DNA of 64,000 bases from Cyathus striatus (GCA_025738555.1 JAOVFP010000003.1:3720001-3784000); one strand, 5' to 3'; numbered from the stretch's first letter, positions 48,383 through 60,554 are shown. The notes: generated from the sequence alone by a model not told the origin. Numbers and translations: made by a program.

Positions 48383-49712
48383 ATTTGTATTTAAATAGTA
48401 CTAGTATATTATGTAATACTCAAATAATCATCGCAAATCACAGGCTGTAAGTTCAAGGGAGAGATAACACAGATAATGTATAAACTAGTATAAAGGTAGT
48501 AAACTATAGATTCAAAACTTCTCTAATACGAAATTACTCGGTTCAGATACTGTTCAGATTCGTTCTATTTCCAATGTACTACACTCCTAGAGTGGAAGGA
48601 ACCTAGGATTTCTCCCGGGGTGCTTGCTTTTCCTCCTCATTCCTGCCCTCCTTATATACTATTTTACAAATAAAGCTGTACACTACCTATATATAGAATA
48701 GAACTACTCTAGGATACTCTAAATGACGACATAATGCTGTTTCCAACATACAGACCATGCGGAGCCATGTAATACATGTGGAATTCCATGTGGTAGATTA
48801 AAACAGCGGGATATTCTCGGAGTACCAAGTACGAAGTCACATGACTTGTTCCGGGCTATGCGTAACCGCAATAACCGGTTCGGAGATAACGGTTCTAACG
48901 CCTCGCGTTTGATCACGTGACAGGAACGCGGAACATGTTCCTTAGCAAAGTTTCAATCAAGTACTGGGTGCATGTACATAGTCTTTTGGACTCTAGTAAT
49001 TAGATAACACACATCTGGTTGTATTTCCTTTAGTATATATCAATTAGATATTTCTGCTGGCAGTGCAGGACTCAACCCCAGCTCTCAGATGTCCCATTCC
49101 CTTAGTAATGTATTCAAAATAGAACACTTTGATTGGCAACTCAGGACTCGCCCCAACCCTTGTACTTGTGATGTGCATTACTAATACTGAGTTCTAATAT
49201 TATATGACAAATAAAGAGATTTAACCATTAAATAATTTAAGGTGTATCAGCAGCACACAATATCAGATGACATTGGTAAGATCAACCCATTGAATACATA
49301 TGTGGCCTGGTGGCATATGAACAATGGAGGTATAATATGGAATGTAAGGAAGTGCTTACTTGCACCAAGGTCATCTACATTTTTTGTAATAACCACAGGA
49401 GGTGGTGTCAATGGGTAGTGTTGGATACCAAACTCATAGCCAGGAGCCATTATAGGTGTGCTGACTGGTAGAAGAGTATTACTGGTATATAAATCCAAAT
49501 GCCAGTCGATGTGATCCTGGGTCAGTTCCTAGTTCATGTTGTATACCTCCTCATTTTCTGTGATGTCTATTGAATACCCCTATCAGCTGGAACGATGAGA
49601 CATGTTCGAAAGTTAAGTTCCCTGTAAATTGGTGCCATTGCAAGACGTGCTCTGACAGAAAGATGACGAACAATGAATTGTTTAGTCAATGAATGCCATT
49701 GAAAACATCAAG
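48383..49712. other. Unassigned stretch before the hAT transposase remnant
   Basis: No firm gene. A minus-strand frame around 49500-49360 reads PIMAPGYEFGIQHYPLTPPP and ends at a donor-like GTAAGC, so it may be an exon of an unknown broken gene. The left terminus of the neighbouring hAT element should lie here or further left, but I could not find it. Confidence 0.35.
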
Positions 49713-51901
49713 CTTCATTCAATATTTTTAATGCTTCATGAAGATTTATACAACTCCGATATTCCTCATCGCTCAGCAATACGTAACCATATTTTACAAA
49801 TATGGGAAGAACATTTGGAGCATTTATGAAAGGACATTAATGTTAGTTTATATCGTTATTTTTCACTATCATAGCTCATTAACCATACTGACTCACCGAG
49901 TTTTAGAATTCCATTGGAAAATACTCAGTAACAACTGACATTTGGTCTGATCCAAACCTCACTCCATTTATGGGTGCAACAATACACTGGATGCACTCAG
50001 TAACGACACAGACTGTAGAAGGCCCTCAAAAGCTACTTACACTCCGATCTGATTTAATTGGATTCTATCGCCTTCCTGATTGTCACACAGGTGCACACCT
50101 TGCTGAGATATTTATAGTAATTCTTGACTGGCTAGGAATTACATTGAAGGTAATCTATGGTCTATAATTTTCTAGTAGTATTATATATTCAAGCTAAACA
50201 AACTAGATTGGATGGGTGACGATGGACAATGCCTCGAATAATCAATCCTTTATCAGAGAGTTGCAAAAAGAACTCTGTCACCGAAAAATACCATTCTCAG
50301 ATGTTACATGGCACATCTGGTATGTATATAATTAATATTTTGGAAACTAAATTTATCTCTAAAGCAATGTTAGCTGTTTCCCCCATGTCATCAATCTAGC
50401 AGTGCAAGCGGTACTTAGTGCCATTACTGATATGGCTTATGCCCCACATGATGCCGAAGACTTTGAACCAGTTGAGGACCTTGAGCCAGCTGCATCATTT
50501 TCTGAAGCCATTACTCGTGACCCAATTGCAGCATTGTGTAGTCTCATTCGGACTGTAAGTAGGGCTATTTTTATTTATAGTTCATTCAAATTTAGTTTAA
50601 ATATAGATTCGTCCATTGTATCACTGCAAACAACAACTCTTAGGTGTTCTTGAGCATCTAAAAATAGATAAGCTACAATTAGTTCGTGATGTTGAGACTC
50701 GCTGGTCTTCAACTCAATTAATGATCCAGCGCGCTCTTCAGCTGAAAGTGGTATGTTATTAAAGATCAATGTTACAGATTTAGAGGAAGTTCGCAAGTAT
50801 AAACTAAATGATGCTGAGTGGGATGCACTTGAAAAATTCTCAGAAATTTTAAGTGTAAGTGATTACATTCATTACTACAAAAATTATTATAATAACTATA
50901 AATGAACTAGGTACCACATGCTTTCCAACAGTTGCTATCTGCAGAGAAGAGACCAGCACTTTGTGATGCAATTCCATCATTTGAGGCGATGATACAGCAG
51001 TGGGAATATCTTCAGAAAGATAAGCCAGCTTTGGCACCGATTATACAGAGGGGGCTAGATAAGTTAGATTCTTATCAACAGTGGACAAAGCTAGTCCCAG
51101 CATATATCCTTGCAATAAGTAAGTAGTGTTTTTATTTCAATTATGATAGCTTAATAATTATCCCTACAGTGATAAATCCAATTATGAAGCTTAAGTGGTT
51201 CCGGCAGAATATGCCTGAGCACGCAGAAACAGCAAAGAAATTTTTTTTACAAGAGGTGAGTTGTGATTTCACCTCACATAGTTACAAATTTCCAAAGGCT
51301 AGTATTCTACTAGTTGAGGCCGTACTATGTGTCATCCATCACTAGCACTCCTTCTCGACCAACACGAAAACAAACATTGACTTCATGGGCAGAGGAAATT
51401 CTTGGGTTGCGCCAAGTGCGGGAATCAAATTCAGGCTCAGGATTTCACTCGCTTGAAGATGAAGTTGAAGCATATTTATCAGATTCATGCTGTGGAATAT
51501 GTAGCATGACTTATTGGCAGGTGCATTATACATTTCATCATATTTTGCTTTTTAAATTAACATATACAATGTCTTAGGAAAGTCAACTGTTGTATCCAAC
51601 TGCTTTTGCACTTGCTATGGATATATTGCCTATCCAGGGGTCTTCGGTCTCATGTGAACGTGTGTTTTCATCTGCAAAAGAAACAATAACACCTCGACGC
51701 AATCGCTTACACCCGAAATTAATGGAGGCATTACAGGTTTTAAAGTATGCAATTAGAAATGGTAACTATGAGCTTAACTTTACTGAGGGAACCTCAATAG
51801 AAGACGAAATGCAAGCTCTTGAGGCAGATGCATTTGATGCTAGTTTAAATCCTGAAGATAAGGTAACACATTGGATGTCTGTTGCAGTTGAGCAAACTTG
51901 A
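49713..51901 (+). pseudogene. hAT transposase gene, decayed
   Basis: Blocks in order are SDIPHRSAIRNHILQIWEEH, SVTTDIWSDPNLTPFMGATI (catalytic-core start), TMDNASNNQSFIRELQKEL, FPHVINLAVQAVLSAITD, VRDVETRWSSTQLMIQRAL, LSVPHAFQQLLSAEKRPALC and DKLDSYQQWTKLVPAYIL. The C-terminal dimerisation region follows: LYPTAFALAMDILPIQGSS, VSCERVFSSAKETITPRR and HPKLMEALQVLKY. Introns of 50-100 bp separate them. Lesions are TGA after EEHLEHL, where Arg is expected, and a frameshift near 50750. Family knowledge: cut-and-paste transposase making 8-bp duplications. Only the right terminus of the element (52272) is identified. Confidence 0.85.
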
Positions 51902-52129
51902 CTTTGTGCTTGTACAATTTGTACCATGCTGCCAATTCACTCTTAACTATTGTGATTTCAAGTAATATAATTATGTTTACATCGTCTATAGGTACTTAGG
52001 TGTATGTAGACTATTTTACTATATGATTTTGTTCTTATGTTGTCAGTTATACTTTGGAATTCTCATTTTTGAGTGAAGGCAAGTGACAACATATGTAGAC
52101 GACTCTGATTACTCAGTTTATTGCCGCAA

Positions 52130-52272
52130 GCCATTGGCTAAGCCATAAGCCGAGCCGAAGCCATTGAAGCCTAGCCATAAATACCTGGTTAGGCTTAAAG
52201 CCACCATGAATTTTAGCTAGGAGCCACAGGAGCCGAGCCGTAGCCGAGCTGAGCCGAGCCGTGGCAACACTA
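52130..52272. repeat. hAT right end with GAGCCG subterminal repeats
   Basis: Multiple GAGCCGAGCC / AGCCATTG-type words lead to a terminus that, inverted, reads TAGTGTTGCCACGGCTCGGC. This is a typical hAT end and lies 370 bp after the transposase stop. No matching left end or duplication was found. Confidence 0.7.
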
Positions 52273-52338
52273 GCTGGAGTGGGTTGTCAGTGTCTGACTG
52301 AAATGTGGTTAGGGTTTTGTTTCATTTTAATTTTCGAC

Positions 52339-52369
52339 ATTATATAACTATGTTCCCACAAATGCCCAG
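52339..52369 (+). repeat. 31-bp direct repeat, copy 1 (copy 2 at 53872-53902)
   Basis: The 31 bp that begin ATTATATAACTATGTTCCC are identical at both places, 1.5 kb apart. Copy 2 sits directly before another hAT-type right end. Either both are flanks of related hAT copies or they mark a segmental duplication. Confidence 0.75.
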
Positions 52370-52629
52370 ACTTCCTAAAAAGACAATTTGTGGATCGGCA
52401 TTCGGGATCTCACTTTCTCGTAACCTGATTGGCTGGTGGTGCCCGGTACCCTTTCTGAATTCCTGTAACGCATATGGTCAGTCTTCCCAAAGTCTTCCTT
52501 ATTTCTAAGCATCTATACAACATAAGTACATGAAAAACATCAAATGCGAATGCATGTCTTCTGTTCTATCAAGCTCAATGTGACTTAAATGGAATGAGGT
52601 AAACTCTTGCTGCATTGTGTATTAGGGTA

Positions 52630-52986
52630 CCGGAGACTTTCGACCGATTGTTCGGCGATTTTTCAGCGTGACACAAAAGTTCATTCATTGTTCTGTTCAC
52701 CTCCCGGTTTGAAGTGTGACTAGCATAAAATTTGTTCACATCTCACGGTGATCATAAAAAATTTCTACAATCTAGGAAGACTTTGAAGGGAAATTATACC
52801 ATTCTAATGTAACAGAGCACTTGTATTTTGTGAAAAATAATTGAAGTTTTTCGGAAAAAAAATCAGTCTTTTAGTTTCACAGAACCTTTGTTCACGGCTG
52901 CCTGTGATGCGTGACAACCGGACTAAATTGTTCTGTTCGGAGGCCCTGCGTGACACGTGACCGAACAATCGGTCGAAAGTCTCCAG
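52630..52986. mobile_element. 357-bp MITE with TA duplication
   Basis: Inverted ends CCGGAGACTTTCGACCGATT and, on the other side, CTGGAGACTTTCGACCGATT match over at least 26 bp with one difference. TA flanks both sides (52628-52629, 52987-52988), and no gene is present. The word CTGGAGACTTT also occurs at the inner end of the arms of the hairpin at 16458-17209, so the two elements may be related. Confidence 0.88.
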
Positions 52987-53904
52987 TACCTTCCCTTTTC
53001 TCCTTCCTTGTTTTTTTCTTCATACCCTTTTCTTCTTTTTTATTATTCTCTTTCTGTTCATTTTCCCAATACTGACATTGCCTATTCTCGCTAGAAAAAT
53101 CGCTCCCAACCCGCCTCCTCCTCCTCCATACAAGTACTGCAATACCCACACCCAGCTGGCAGAAGACCGACACTATAATCATACTATACACATAACAACT
53201 GTGCCCATGCCTCACACTATATACGCCTGCCACATATAAAATGAAAATGCAGTGGTTCACACCCAACCTTTTTGCGTGACTGGAGATAAAGTAGTAGGAA
53301 ATCTGGAATGACGAAGGTGCCTGAGCGAGGGTTTGGAAAGAGGGAAGGGCACGTGATTTGGGAGCGGAAAGGACTCAAACATGAGAGCTACTACTGGGTT
53401 CAAAGAGAAAACGTAAATGCAAGTGTTGGAGTTTGGGAGCGGACGAGGAGTGTCCGTCCGTCAGGGACTGTATCTCCTCCTCTGCTTTTGTTTGTGTTCC
53501 CTGTGATTGGAACACTTAGCACTATATATGTAGATGACATATCCATAGTATACGAAGTTACTGTAAAATGGCCCATTGAATATCTAAATTGTGTATGGAC
53601 AACTGTTGCACCCAATTCAAATAATTCCAGTCCTGGAAACATTAGAATTGATTCAGAGATTAAGTATTGAGTTGAATTCGACAGACTCGACTTGGACTCG
53701 ACCGCTGGTATCAGCCACCTCAGGCTGTGAAGTTGCACCAGAAGGGCACTTTGGCTTCACGCATTCACAGCCCACAGAGATGAGTGCTCTCTTTACTTAT
53801 TTCACTTCCTATATGTGATCCATCAAATTCTTGAGGTAGTGGGCTATGCCGCTTGCCGGCCTTATTTCTTTATTATATAACTATGTTCCCACAAATGCCC
53901 AGGA

Positions 53905-54042
53905 ACGGTTAGCTCAAGCTCGCTCAGAGCTGTCAGCTCAGCTCAGGATTCAGAGCTAGTCAGCAGGAGCCATGAGCGAATAACGACCACTCAGCTCTGC
54001 TTAGCGGCTCAGCGGCTCCGAGCTGAGCCAGTGGCAACACTA
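53905..54042. repeat. Second hAT right end
   Basis: AGCTCAGCTC / GGCTCAGCGGCTCC words are followed by a terminus that, inverted, reads TAGTGTTGCCACTGGCTC. It has the same orientation as the end at 52272 and again no left partner is visible. Confidence 0.6.
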
Positions 54043-54120
54043 GTTAAAAGTAATCGTGCTCGTCGACGCCCATGGCCCCCAGGCCTCAGCGCATTGAATT
54101 TGTCGCACCGCATTGACTCT

Positions 54121-54132
54121 TGAGCACGCTCA
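54121..54132 (+). promoter_or_regulatory. Palindrome TGAGCACGCTCA, 208 bp before B1
   Basis: The same palindrome (in either orientation TGAGC-AC/GT-GCTCA) stands before B3 (60327-60338) and B4 (61671-61682), at 205 and 190 bp from their start codons. The surrounding sequence has diverged more than the motif in B3, so it is a candidate binding site for a dimeric factor. Confidence 0.5.
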
Positions 54133-54339
54133 ACTTTCGCATCCCTCTTTCTTCTCCATCCTAAGTTAATGGTTTGTTGGCTCTACCGTCTGATGTCTTG
54201 CTACCACTGACCCTTGGAGTCCAAAACCCTGAAATATGTCGGCTGCTTTGAGTGGGCTTTGAAATTTTGACCTCAGACCAGCCTCAGGAACTTTCACGGC
54301 CCTCATGCATACTTCAACTCCCACCGTTTCTTCTCATCA

Positions 54340-55272
54340 ATGCCCATAGTACTTAGGACACTGTCGAGGTATCACACTACACTGAACGGCCTGCCCTTCA
54401 GTGTCTCTTGCACCTCGTCTCCTGCTCTCCGGTTCCCTCGAATGTGTGCTGCTAATTCTAAGCTACCTGTCACCAGACTCACCTTTGCACCACGAACACT
54501 ACACACAACATCAACATGTCCACAGAGCATCTCTAGCTCAACCTCAAGTGACCCCGCTCCCACACTTTTGTACAGAATCTGCTACAGGTGCGATGGAACT
54601 CAACGCTCAAAGGCGCTAGGCACGATAATCGGTACATCCCACCACAGTTCATTTGTTCATCACACAACTGATTGACACTCGGCAGGCCTCTCAATAGCCT
54701 CCATCGTCTTCACTATGTCCACCTTGTACACTGTATACAACCTCCATAGAAGAGCAACAGCCCTCGACGTCATATCCCAGCTCCGAACCCATACCTACTT
54801 GAATATCTCAGCATTAGGTCTCCTCCAGTCCATCAAAACCACCACGCGCATTCTTGCGAAAGCAACCGAAGCTCCCGCTACATTTCACCTAAACTACCTC
54901 CTCGATATCACAGAAAAGTATATCAAGTTACATCAAGTGGAAATGGACAACTACAAGGTGGAATTTTTTTCTTGGTATCCTCTGCCTGTGCCACAGGAGG
55001 TGCTAGATACGCTGCGTTATGCGGGGCTTGTGAAGACCAACTTGGAGGTGTGTATGGTCCTAATTGACTACTTGATTGACCATCGTGTGCAAGACCTTGG
55101 TCCAGTGTTTGTTGTGGATAATATCATGGGAATGGTGCTTGAATGTTTGGACTTAGTACATCACATTGCGGAGGATGAGGAGGCGGGGAGGTTGAGTGAT
55201 CGCATAATGGATGATGTGAAGAAGGAGGAAGAAGATGAGAAGGATAAGGGTGATGTACAGGTTATTGGATGA
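54340..55272 (+). CDS. Family B protein B1, 292 aa, unknown function
   Basis: Exons are 54340-54631 and 54686-55272, separated by a 54-bp intron (GTACAT...GGCAG). The first ~75 residues lack Asp/Glu and are rich in Ser/Thr/Arg (MPIVLRTLSRYHTTLNGLP, then RTLHTTSTC like a mitochondrial cleavage region). GTIIGLSIASIVFTMSTLY, encoded across the intron, is a probable membrane segment. The C-terminal half is helical: ALGLLQSIKTTTRILAKA, DITEKYIKLHQVEMDNYKVE, VPQEVLDTLRYAG, then an acidic/Lys tail ending DVQVIG. No named domain is recognised. Start codon and splice sites agree with those of B3 and B4. Confidence 0.82.
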
Positions 55273-55499
55273 TGTTATGGTATTCATTTAGACTTGGTCA
55301 CAGCAGCTTTCACCGACTGCTACTTCGGGTCTTGGGGCAGACACATCTACCGCATGAGATGGATGTTTGATACGAGGTGTATTCGGTGAGCCACTGGCGA
55401 TGCACTGAACTAAAACTGTGTGGATAGAAGATATAAAGCAATTACGAAATCCGCCAGTCCATATCGCAACAGGGTATATTACAATCCATACACAAGTAA

Positions 55500-56508
55500 C
55501 TACTTAACCTCTCCTCCTTCTTGCACACTGCTACCTCCATCCCCAACATCAATAGTAGATGCAACATCAAACAACATATTAGCCATCGCCAACTCATAGT
55601 TTGAAAGTTTTATCATAGTATAAATCGGCGAATTTCCCGCTTGCGCATTCTCGTCAACCATGATCAACAATTCACCGAACTGCAGATAAAGGAGTTTAGC
55701 TGCATCCTTTGGAGTGCTAGCTATCATTTCCTGGAAGTTCGAACCTGCGGTTACGAATTCCTTGACTTTTATTTTGCTGTCGATTATCTTTCGCCATCGT
55801 TTTGGATGTGTTTTAAATTCCTGTTCGAATTTTGAGATTAGGTTGTCCCGATTGGATGGGTGGTCACCGGGTTGAGACATTTCGCTGTACAAAGCAGCTA
55901 GCTGAGGATTTTTATAGCTCCAAATGGCCTTCTTTATCCAGTTCTGATTCTGTATCCGATCACACTCGTCTTCAATGCGTTTTAAAATGCCCAGGATGAT
56001 GGATATATGCTCCAGCAGCTCTTCCGGTGTGGATGTTTCATCTAAATGGAAAAGGCAAAGGCGTAGTTGTAGATCGCAAACTATATCTGCTGCATTGTGT
56101 ATACACTCCAATTCAGCTAGCCATGAGGTTGCTTCGTATGCCATGGAGATGGAGAAGAGGGTTAAACTAGCTGGTTCGTGATTGCAATGTAAGCTGGATT
56201 TTTAGAGTAATGCTACTGTACTGACTGATGGCTGCACCCCTCCATATCGACCTTCGTGCTCCATTTGTCCTGTACAGAGCTCGATAAAATAGACTTGAAA
56301 TCGTGATGGGTGGAGATGTGGCATTGGTAAGTGACGAGGTGGTGTACAGAGCTCGTGCTCGTGCCTGTGGTTCTGCAGTGAATGTCAGTGTGATCTGAGC
56401 CTTTGTTCTTGTTCGAGGGAATTTAGTAGCAGCGGTGAAGGTAGGAGAAGGTCGAAAGGACAGCGTGTTCAGTGTAGTACGCGACTTTGATAGTGTCCTT
56501 TGTGACAT
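55500..56508 (-). CDS. Family B protein B2, 317 aa, diverged member
   Basis: Exons are 56508-56226 and 56170-55500, with a 55-bp intron at the same position as in B1. The N-terminus (MSQRTLSKSRTTLNTLSFRP, then RALYTTSSL) is the same presequence type without acidic residues over about 40 codons. SLTLFSISMAYEATSWLAEL follows the intron in place of the membrane segment. The C-terminal region differs from B1, B3 and B4 and instead resembles family A in pattern: FGELLIMVDENAQAGN and ANMLFDVASTIDVGDGG, compared with the A2 end LSKVVEATNFDVDEE. It thus bridges A and B. It is tail-to-tail with B1. A hAT-type MITE lies 105 bp upstream of its start. Confidence 0.8.
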
Positions 56509-56612
56509 TGCTATCGATGAGCGGGTTGGCGAAGATGGAAATTAAGTGTGAGAGTGGGGAGTGCTAAGTATTGCCACGGGTAATGCGGTAACGTGCAGAG
56601 GACCGTTCTGGT

Positions 56613-57673
56613 CAAGGGGGTCCGAAAATTTTGCCGAGCGATATCAGGTTAGGTAGGTAGGGTACCCTCAGGTGCCCTTAAATTTTTTCCAGACCTCACT
56701 TAGAAATTTGTCATAAAGTACAACTTCAGAGGATTTTTAAATTAATATATAATAAACCATTTTCAGTAATAATAACTATGCTCAAAATGCGATACAGAGT
56801 AGCTGGTAACATTAGAATGAGGTGAGTTTATAGTGTAGGCATCATATTACACTAGGAATTTACCAAACCCAATAGAAGTTCCACCTATCTCATGTAGCCT
56901 TGTAGGCTTTACAAATTTCAGAAACTGATGGATTTACAATACTTGCCTTACGAAAAATTATTTAGTAAAACTGTACCTGGATGAACATGGGTATCTACGG
57001 CCCTTTGCATATGAATGTGAAACTAGTTGTGATCATGGGCTGAAAGGGTACGAGCTTTGAGTTCAACAAGATTGAAGAGAGTTGCGTGTGAATAAGTGTA
57101 TTCGGTCACCCTAGCTCTCTCACATGAACCCTTGGAAGACGTTCGGAGGGCTGAGCTCGAGCTGGCCAAGGCATGTGGTAGCTAAATACAAGTGTACGAC
57201 AATATAAAAAAGTAAAGAAAAAAGGTTAAGTGGAAGGGTGGGTGAAAAAGTAAAGCTCGAAGTCAAAGACTATGGAGCTATCTGAGATGCAGAAGAGAAC
57301 ACGAAGAGAAAAGAGAACTGTAAGATACTTAAAGTTAACTTAAAAGTAAATACACGTATGAAATTGCCCCTATGCCTCTCGAGACTAAGGCTCAAGTGGC
57401 AGGCAAGTATCAAAAACATAATATAATTTTACTTGCTTATGTAGACCACGACCAATTTCATCGGTTGCCTCAGAGGCTTAGAGCTTAGAGGCTAACACTC
57501 GTACTTGTCAGACTGAGTACTACACTAACAGGCAAGATCATGTGATATAATTCTGATTATATAATATCTATAACAGGTATTTAGTTCCCACAGTAGGTAG
57601 GTAGGGTACCTGGCATGGGGCTTAAAATTTACATCGACCCGATGTACCTTAACAAAATTCTTGAACCCCCTTG
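56613..57673. mobile_element. hAT-type MITE, 1,061 bp, in the B2 upstream region
   Basis: It starts CAAGGGGGTCCGAAAATTTT; inverted, the right end starts CAAGGGGGTTCAAGAATTTT. The 8-bp GTTCTGGT is perfectly duplicated at 56605-56612 and 57674-57681. TAGGTAGGTAGGGTACC occurs near both ends as a further inner repeat. It carries no gene. The promoter of B2 would have been displaced by this insertion. Confidence 0.9.
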
Positions 57674-57681
57674 GTTCTGGT

Positions 57682-58927
57682 TATCGGGCCGCTAATAATT
57701 AAACTAACTCCGCATAAGTACACTCCAAGCACAAAGTTTTAACGTTAGCTGTTACTAAAATACACATTTGTAGTCAAATACTTGACCTAAGTAATATTGT
57801 CAATTAAATCATGGATTAATAGCAGAATCTGGAGATGTGGGATAGTCAAGACATCCAGCACATACAAAGAAATTTAACGTGCTTTTAGTTTGACTTGTGC
57901 AAGCACGGAGTCTTAAGCCCAGGACCCACGACAAGGGAGCACGAGGAAGGATAACAAGTATCCCACCCACCCTGGGGAGACGTACCTTTATATCCCGAAT
58001 CTCAAATGTTGTCAAATGCTATCGATGTCGGCGTGCCAGAAGGTTAGGATAGGAACGGGGTCGAAACGATAGACAAATATGCCAGTTCAACGCCAAACCT
58101 AAGTCCGACAAAGCACACGTTTTATATAATTAAAACATGGTGGGTATAGCACAAATTGTACGGAGGAAATATCAGAATGCTAACGAAATAAGCGTGCCAA
58201 CAAACCTAAGTTGTGAATAGCACATGTGGAGTACTATCCCCAGCCTGGTGGACAGCACAGATTCGCCAGACACACGACTCGCTACCGAGGAATGTGTGTT
58301 CAACGACAATCCTAAGTTGTGTGGACGTCGTGCATGCCGAACCTGGTGGGTACAACACATATCTGCCCATCGGAAAAGCCAGGGATGAATGTCGAGGTTT
58401 CAGATATGGTCGTCGCCAGAGACCGAAGTTCGAACCAAAGCTGCACGAGAAAAAGAGGAGTGAGAGGTTGTCGAGAAGGAGAGTACGCACTTTTCAAAAC
58501 TGCCAGGCACGACCCCGAGACATCATCAGAGACCGCAGGCGGCGGACAACATTGTTCGCTAGAGATGGAGAAACGCTGGTAAATAGGCATTCCTGAGCCA
58601 AAAGAAGATGGGTCCAGGAGGCTGACACGGACGATGGAAGCGAGAGTGTAACCAAGGATGCCGCAAAGAAGACCACTAGTAGAGAAGATTATGGGTAAAT
58701 ATCAACGAAAGTTAATGAGATAAAACATACATCTAGATAAGTTCGCGATAAATTCAATAAACAACGAGACGAAGTTGCCGGACGAGCGGTCGGCCACCAC
58801 AAATATAGAATTAGCCTGAGTGAACACTTACCAGTTCTGAACAGCATGAGGGATAGTAAGAATGTATGGAGGGAGTATGAGGCAAATAGTAGAGATGGAA
58901 AAGTCGAGATGATGGTGGTTTGGAAGA
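57682..58927. other. Gene-free spacer with degenerate tandem repeat
   Basis: No supported gene. Between about 58085 and 58390 three ~105-bp units recur, each with CAACG/CAAC..CCTAAGT, a GCACA(T)G word and CCTGGTGG.TACA(A)CACA. Short frames on both strands follow the repeat. The last part merges into the B-family relic. Confidence 0.45.
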
Positions 58928-59038
58928 AAGCTTGCACACTGTGGGGTGAAGTTGGCAGAGATGCTGTTCGATATTGCGGTTACTATTGATGCTGGGGATG
59001 GAGATAGTGGTGTGCACGACGGAGAAGCGAGGTTTTAG
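58928..59038 (+). pseudogene. C-terminal relic of a B2-like gene
   Basis: Translation KLAHCGVKLAEMLFDIAV followed by TIDAGDGDSGV and a stop at 59036-59038 aligns with the B2 ending (KLSNYELAMANMLFDVAS, TIDVGDGGSSV). Upstream similarity is lost after a few codons. It lies tail-to-tail with B3, repeating the B1/B2 arrangement. Confidence 0.7.
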
Positions 59039-59179
59039 ATGGATTGTAATATACCCCGATGTACATATGGACTGGTGAACATTGACAGTTTAGCGCATAC
59101 ATCTCACGCGGTAAACGTGTTTGCTCAAAGACCCGGTCACGAAAATTGCTGTGTCCAAGTCCAAATGAATACTATAACA

Positions 59180-60122
59180 TCATCCAATAACCTGTATACC
59201 CGAACTACCACCCTTCTCTGCCTTCTTCTCTTCCCGCTTCTTCATATGATCCTTTACGTGATCACTCAATGTCCCCGCCATTTCCTCCTCCGCAGTCTCA
59301 GCCACAACTGTCAAACAAAAAACCATCCTATCCATAATAATTTTCACCAAATTCACCGGATCGCCATGTTGCACACGACCAGGATCAGTCGTCTCCTGAA
59401 TGAACCCCATATACCCCACAATCATGCCCTTCATATACTCCACATAACGCAGCGTTTCTGGCACCTCCGTCGTTAGAAACATATGCATATGCTGCTGAAG
59501 CTGCTCAGACCCAACATGGTAGTTGTCCATCTCCACCTTATGTAGTTTTATATACTCCTCTGTGGTGTCGAGGAGGTACTTCAGGTTCACTGGGGGGTGG
59601 GGTGTTCTCAAGAGGATGGACCTAGTGGGTTCGATGAATTGTAGGAGACCTTCGGTGTGTTGTTGGTAGGGTTGGGCTTGGAATTGCATTATGATGTGGA
59701 GGGCGTCTGCTCTTATGTCCTTTGGGTTTTTGGTGTAGGCGGTGAATAGTGTTACGTCGATGGAAGTGATTGAGAGGCCTGTGTAAGTTCTGTTGGCATT
59801 TGGGAATAGTAAAGGACAGTGGGTGGGACGTACCGATTATCACACTTAGCACCTCTGATCGCTGAGTTCCATCACGCCTGTAGAGTATCCTGGAAAAGAG
59901 TGTACCAGCGGGGATGCTGGATGCTACGCTAGGGAAGTACGGTGGTGCGTGTAGCGTTCGAGCTTGTACGCGTAGTTCTGAGAGCCTGGTGACAGGTAGC
60001 TTGGCTGCCCATATTCGGGGGAATTGGAGTGCAGGAGCAGGAGACGAGATGGGAAAAGCGCGAAAGGGTAACCCGTGTAGTGCAGTGCGATACCTCGACA
60101 ATGTCCTTTGTGTTATAGGCAT
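59180..60122 (-). CDS. Family B protein B3, 295 aa
   Basis: Exons are 60122-59834 and 59778-59180, with a 55-bp intron (GTACGT...ACACAG) at the position seen in B1 and B4. The presequence-like start is MPITQRTLSRYRTALHGLP, with RTLHAPPYF near residue 56; the conserved junction is YRRDGTQRSEVLSVIIG. The second half keeps LKYLLDTTEEYIKLHKVEMD, PETLRYVEY and the ending IQVIG, but differs in the central part (TKNPKDIRADALHIIMQ replaces the membrane-like segment of B1). A palindrome shared with B1 and B4 lies 205 bp upstream. The function is unknown. Confidence 0.8.
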
Positions 60123-60554
60123 CGATGAGAGTGGGGGTATAAGGGAACCTCGCGCGAGCGTCGTCGGCGTGGTTCTTCTAAGCCAAATCAGTCATATATC
60201 AGAATGTGGACTCAGACCTGAGCTAACTCAGGGCAAGACACCAGATGACAGAGCAAACTTGGAGCAAACAGTCGAAAGGCGTTTGAAAGATAGGATGGGG
60301 TGGAGAGAAAGGAGATATAAGAAAGCTGAGCGTGCTCAGCGTAGTAGTGTGATAAATTCAATGCGCTGAGTCGCGGGCGTCGACGAGTCCTCTATCCACA
60401 CAGTTGTAGTTCAGTGTATCGTCAGTGGGTCACCACATATACCTCATATTGAGCTTCCCTCTAGGCTAACGGAAGACATATTCGCTCCAAGACAAAAGTG
60501 ACAGTTGGTGAAATCAGGCCTGCTGTGTATAACTTCCAAGTGAATACCACAACA
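60123..60554. other. B3 upstream region and B4 3' flank
   Basis: It holds the B3 palindrome (60327-60338) and, from about 60380, the inverted copy of the B1 3' flank. No additional gene is seen. Confidence 0.55.
60327..60338 (-). promoter_or_regulatory. Palindrome TGAGCGTGCTCA, 205 bp before B3
   Basis: Second occurrence of the motif described at B1, followed in the same order by an ATTCAATGC-like word and GTCGACGAG. Confidence 0.5.

Larger units (their letters stand above)
54050..55440. repeat. Left arm of a ~1.35-kb inverted duplication (right arm about 60380-61735)
   Basis: B1 with its upstream region and 3' flank matches, in inverted orientation, B4 with its flanks. Shared outer sequence includes the region with GTCGACG / GCATTGAATTT near 54060-54120 against GGACGTCGACGAGCACGATT near 61730, and CTGAACTA..ACTGTGTGGATAG near 55420 against its complement near 60400. 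Between the arms lie B2, a MITE, a B relic and B3. Confidence 0.75.

Noticed and set aside
52892..53738. Possible minus-strand membrane protein (hydrophobic stretch followed by five Arg)
   Set aside because: The exon chain is unclear and the C-terminal part runs into the 357-bp MITE; no homology recognised.
57809..58490. Short frames on both strands
   Set aside because: They coincide with degenerate ~105-bp repeats and lack any family signature.
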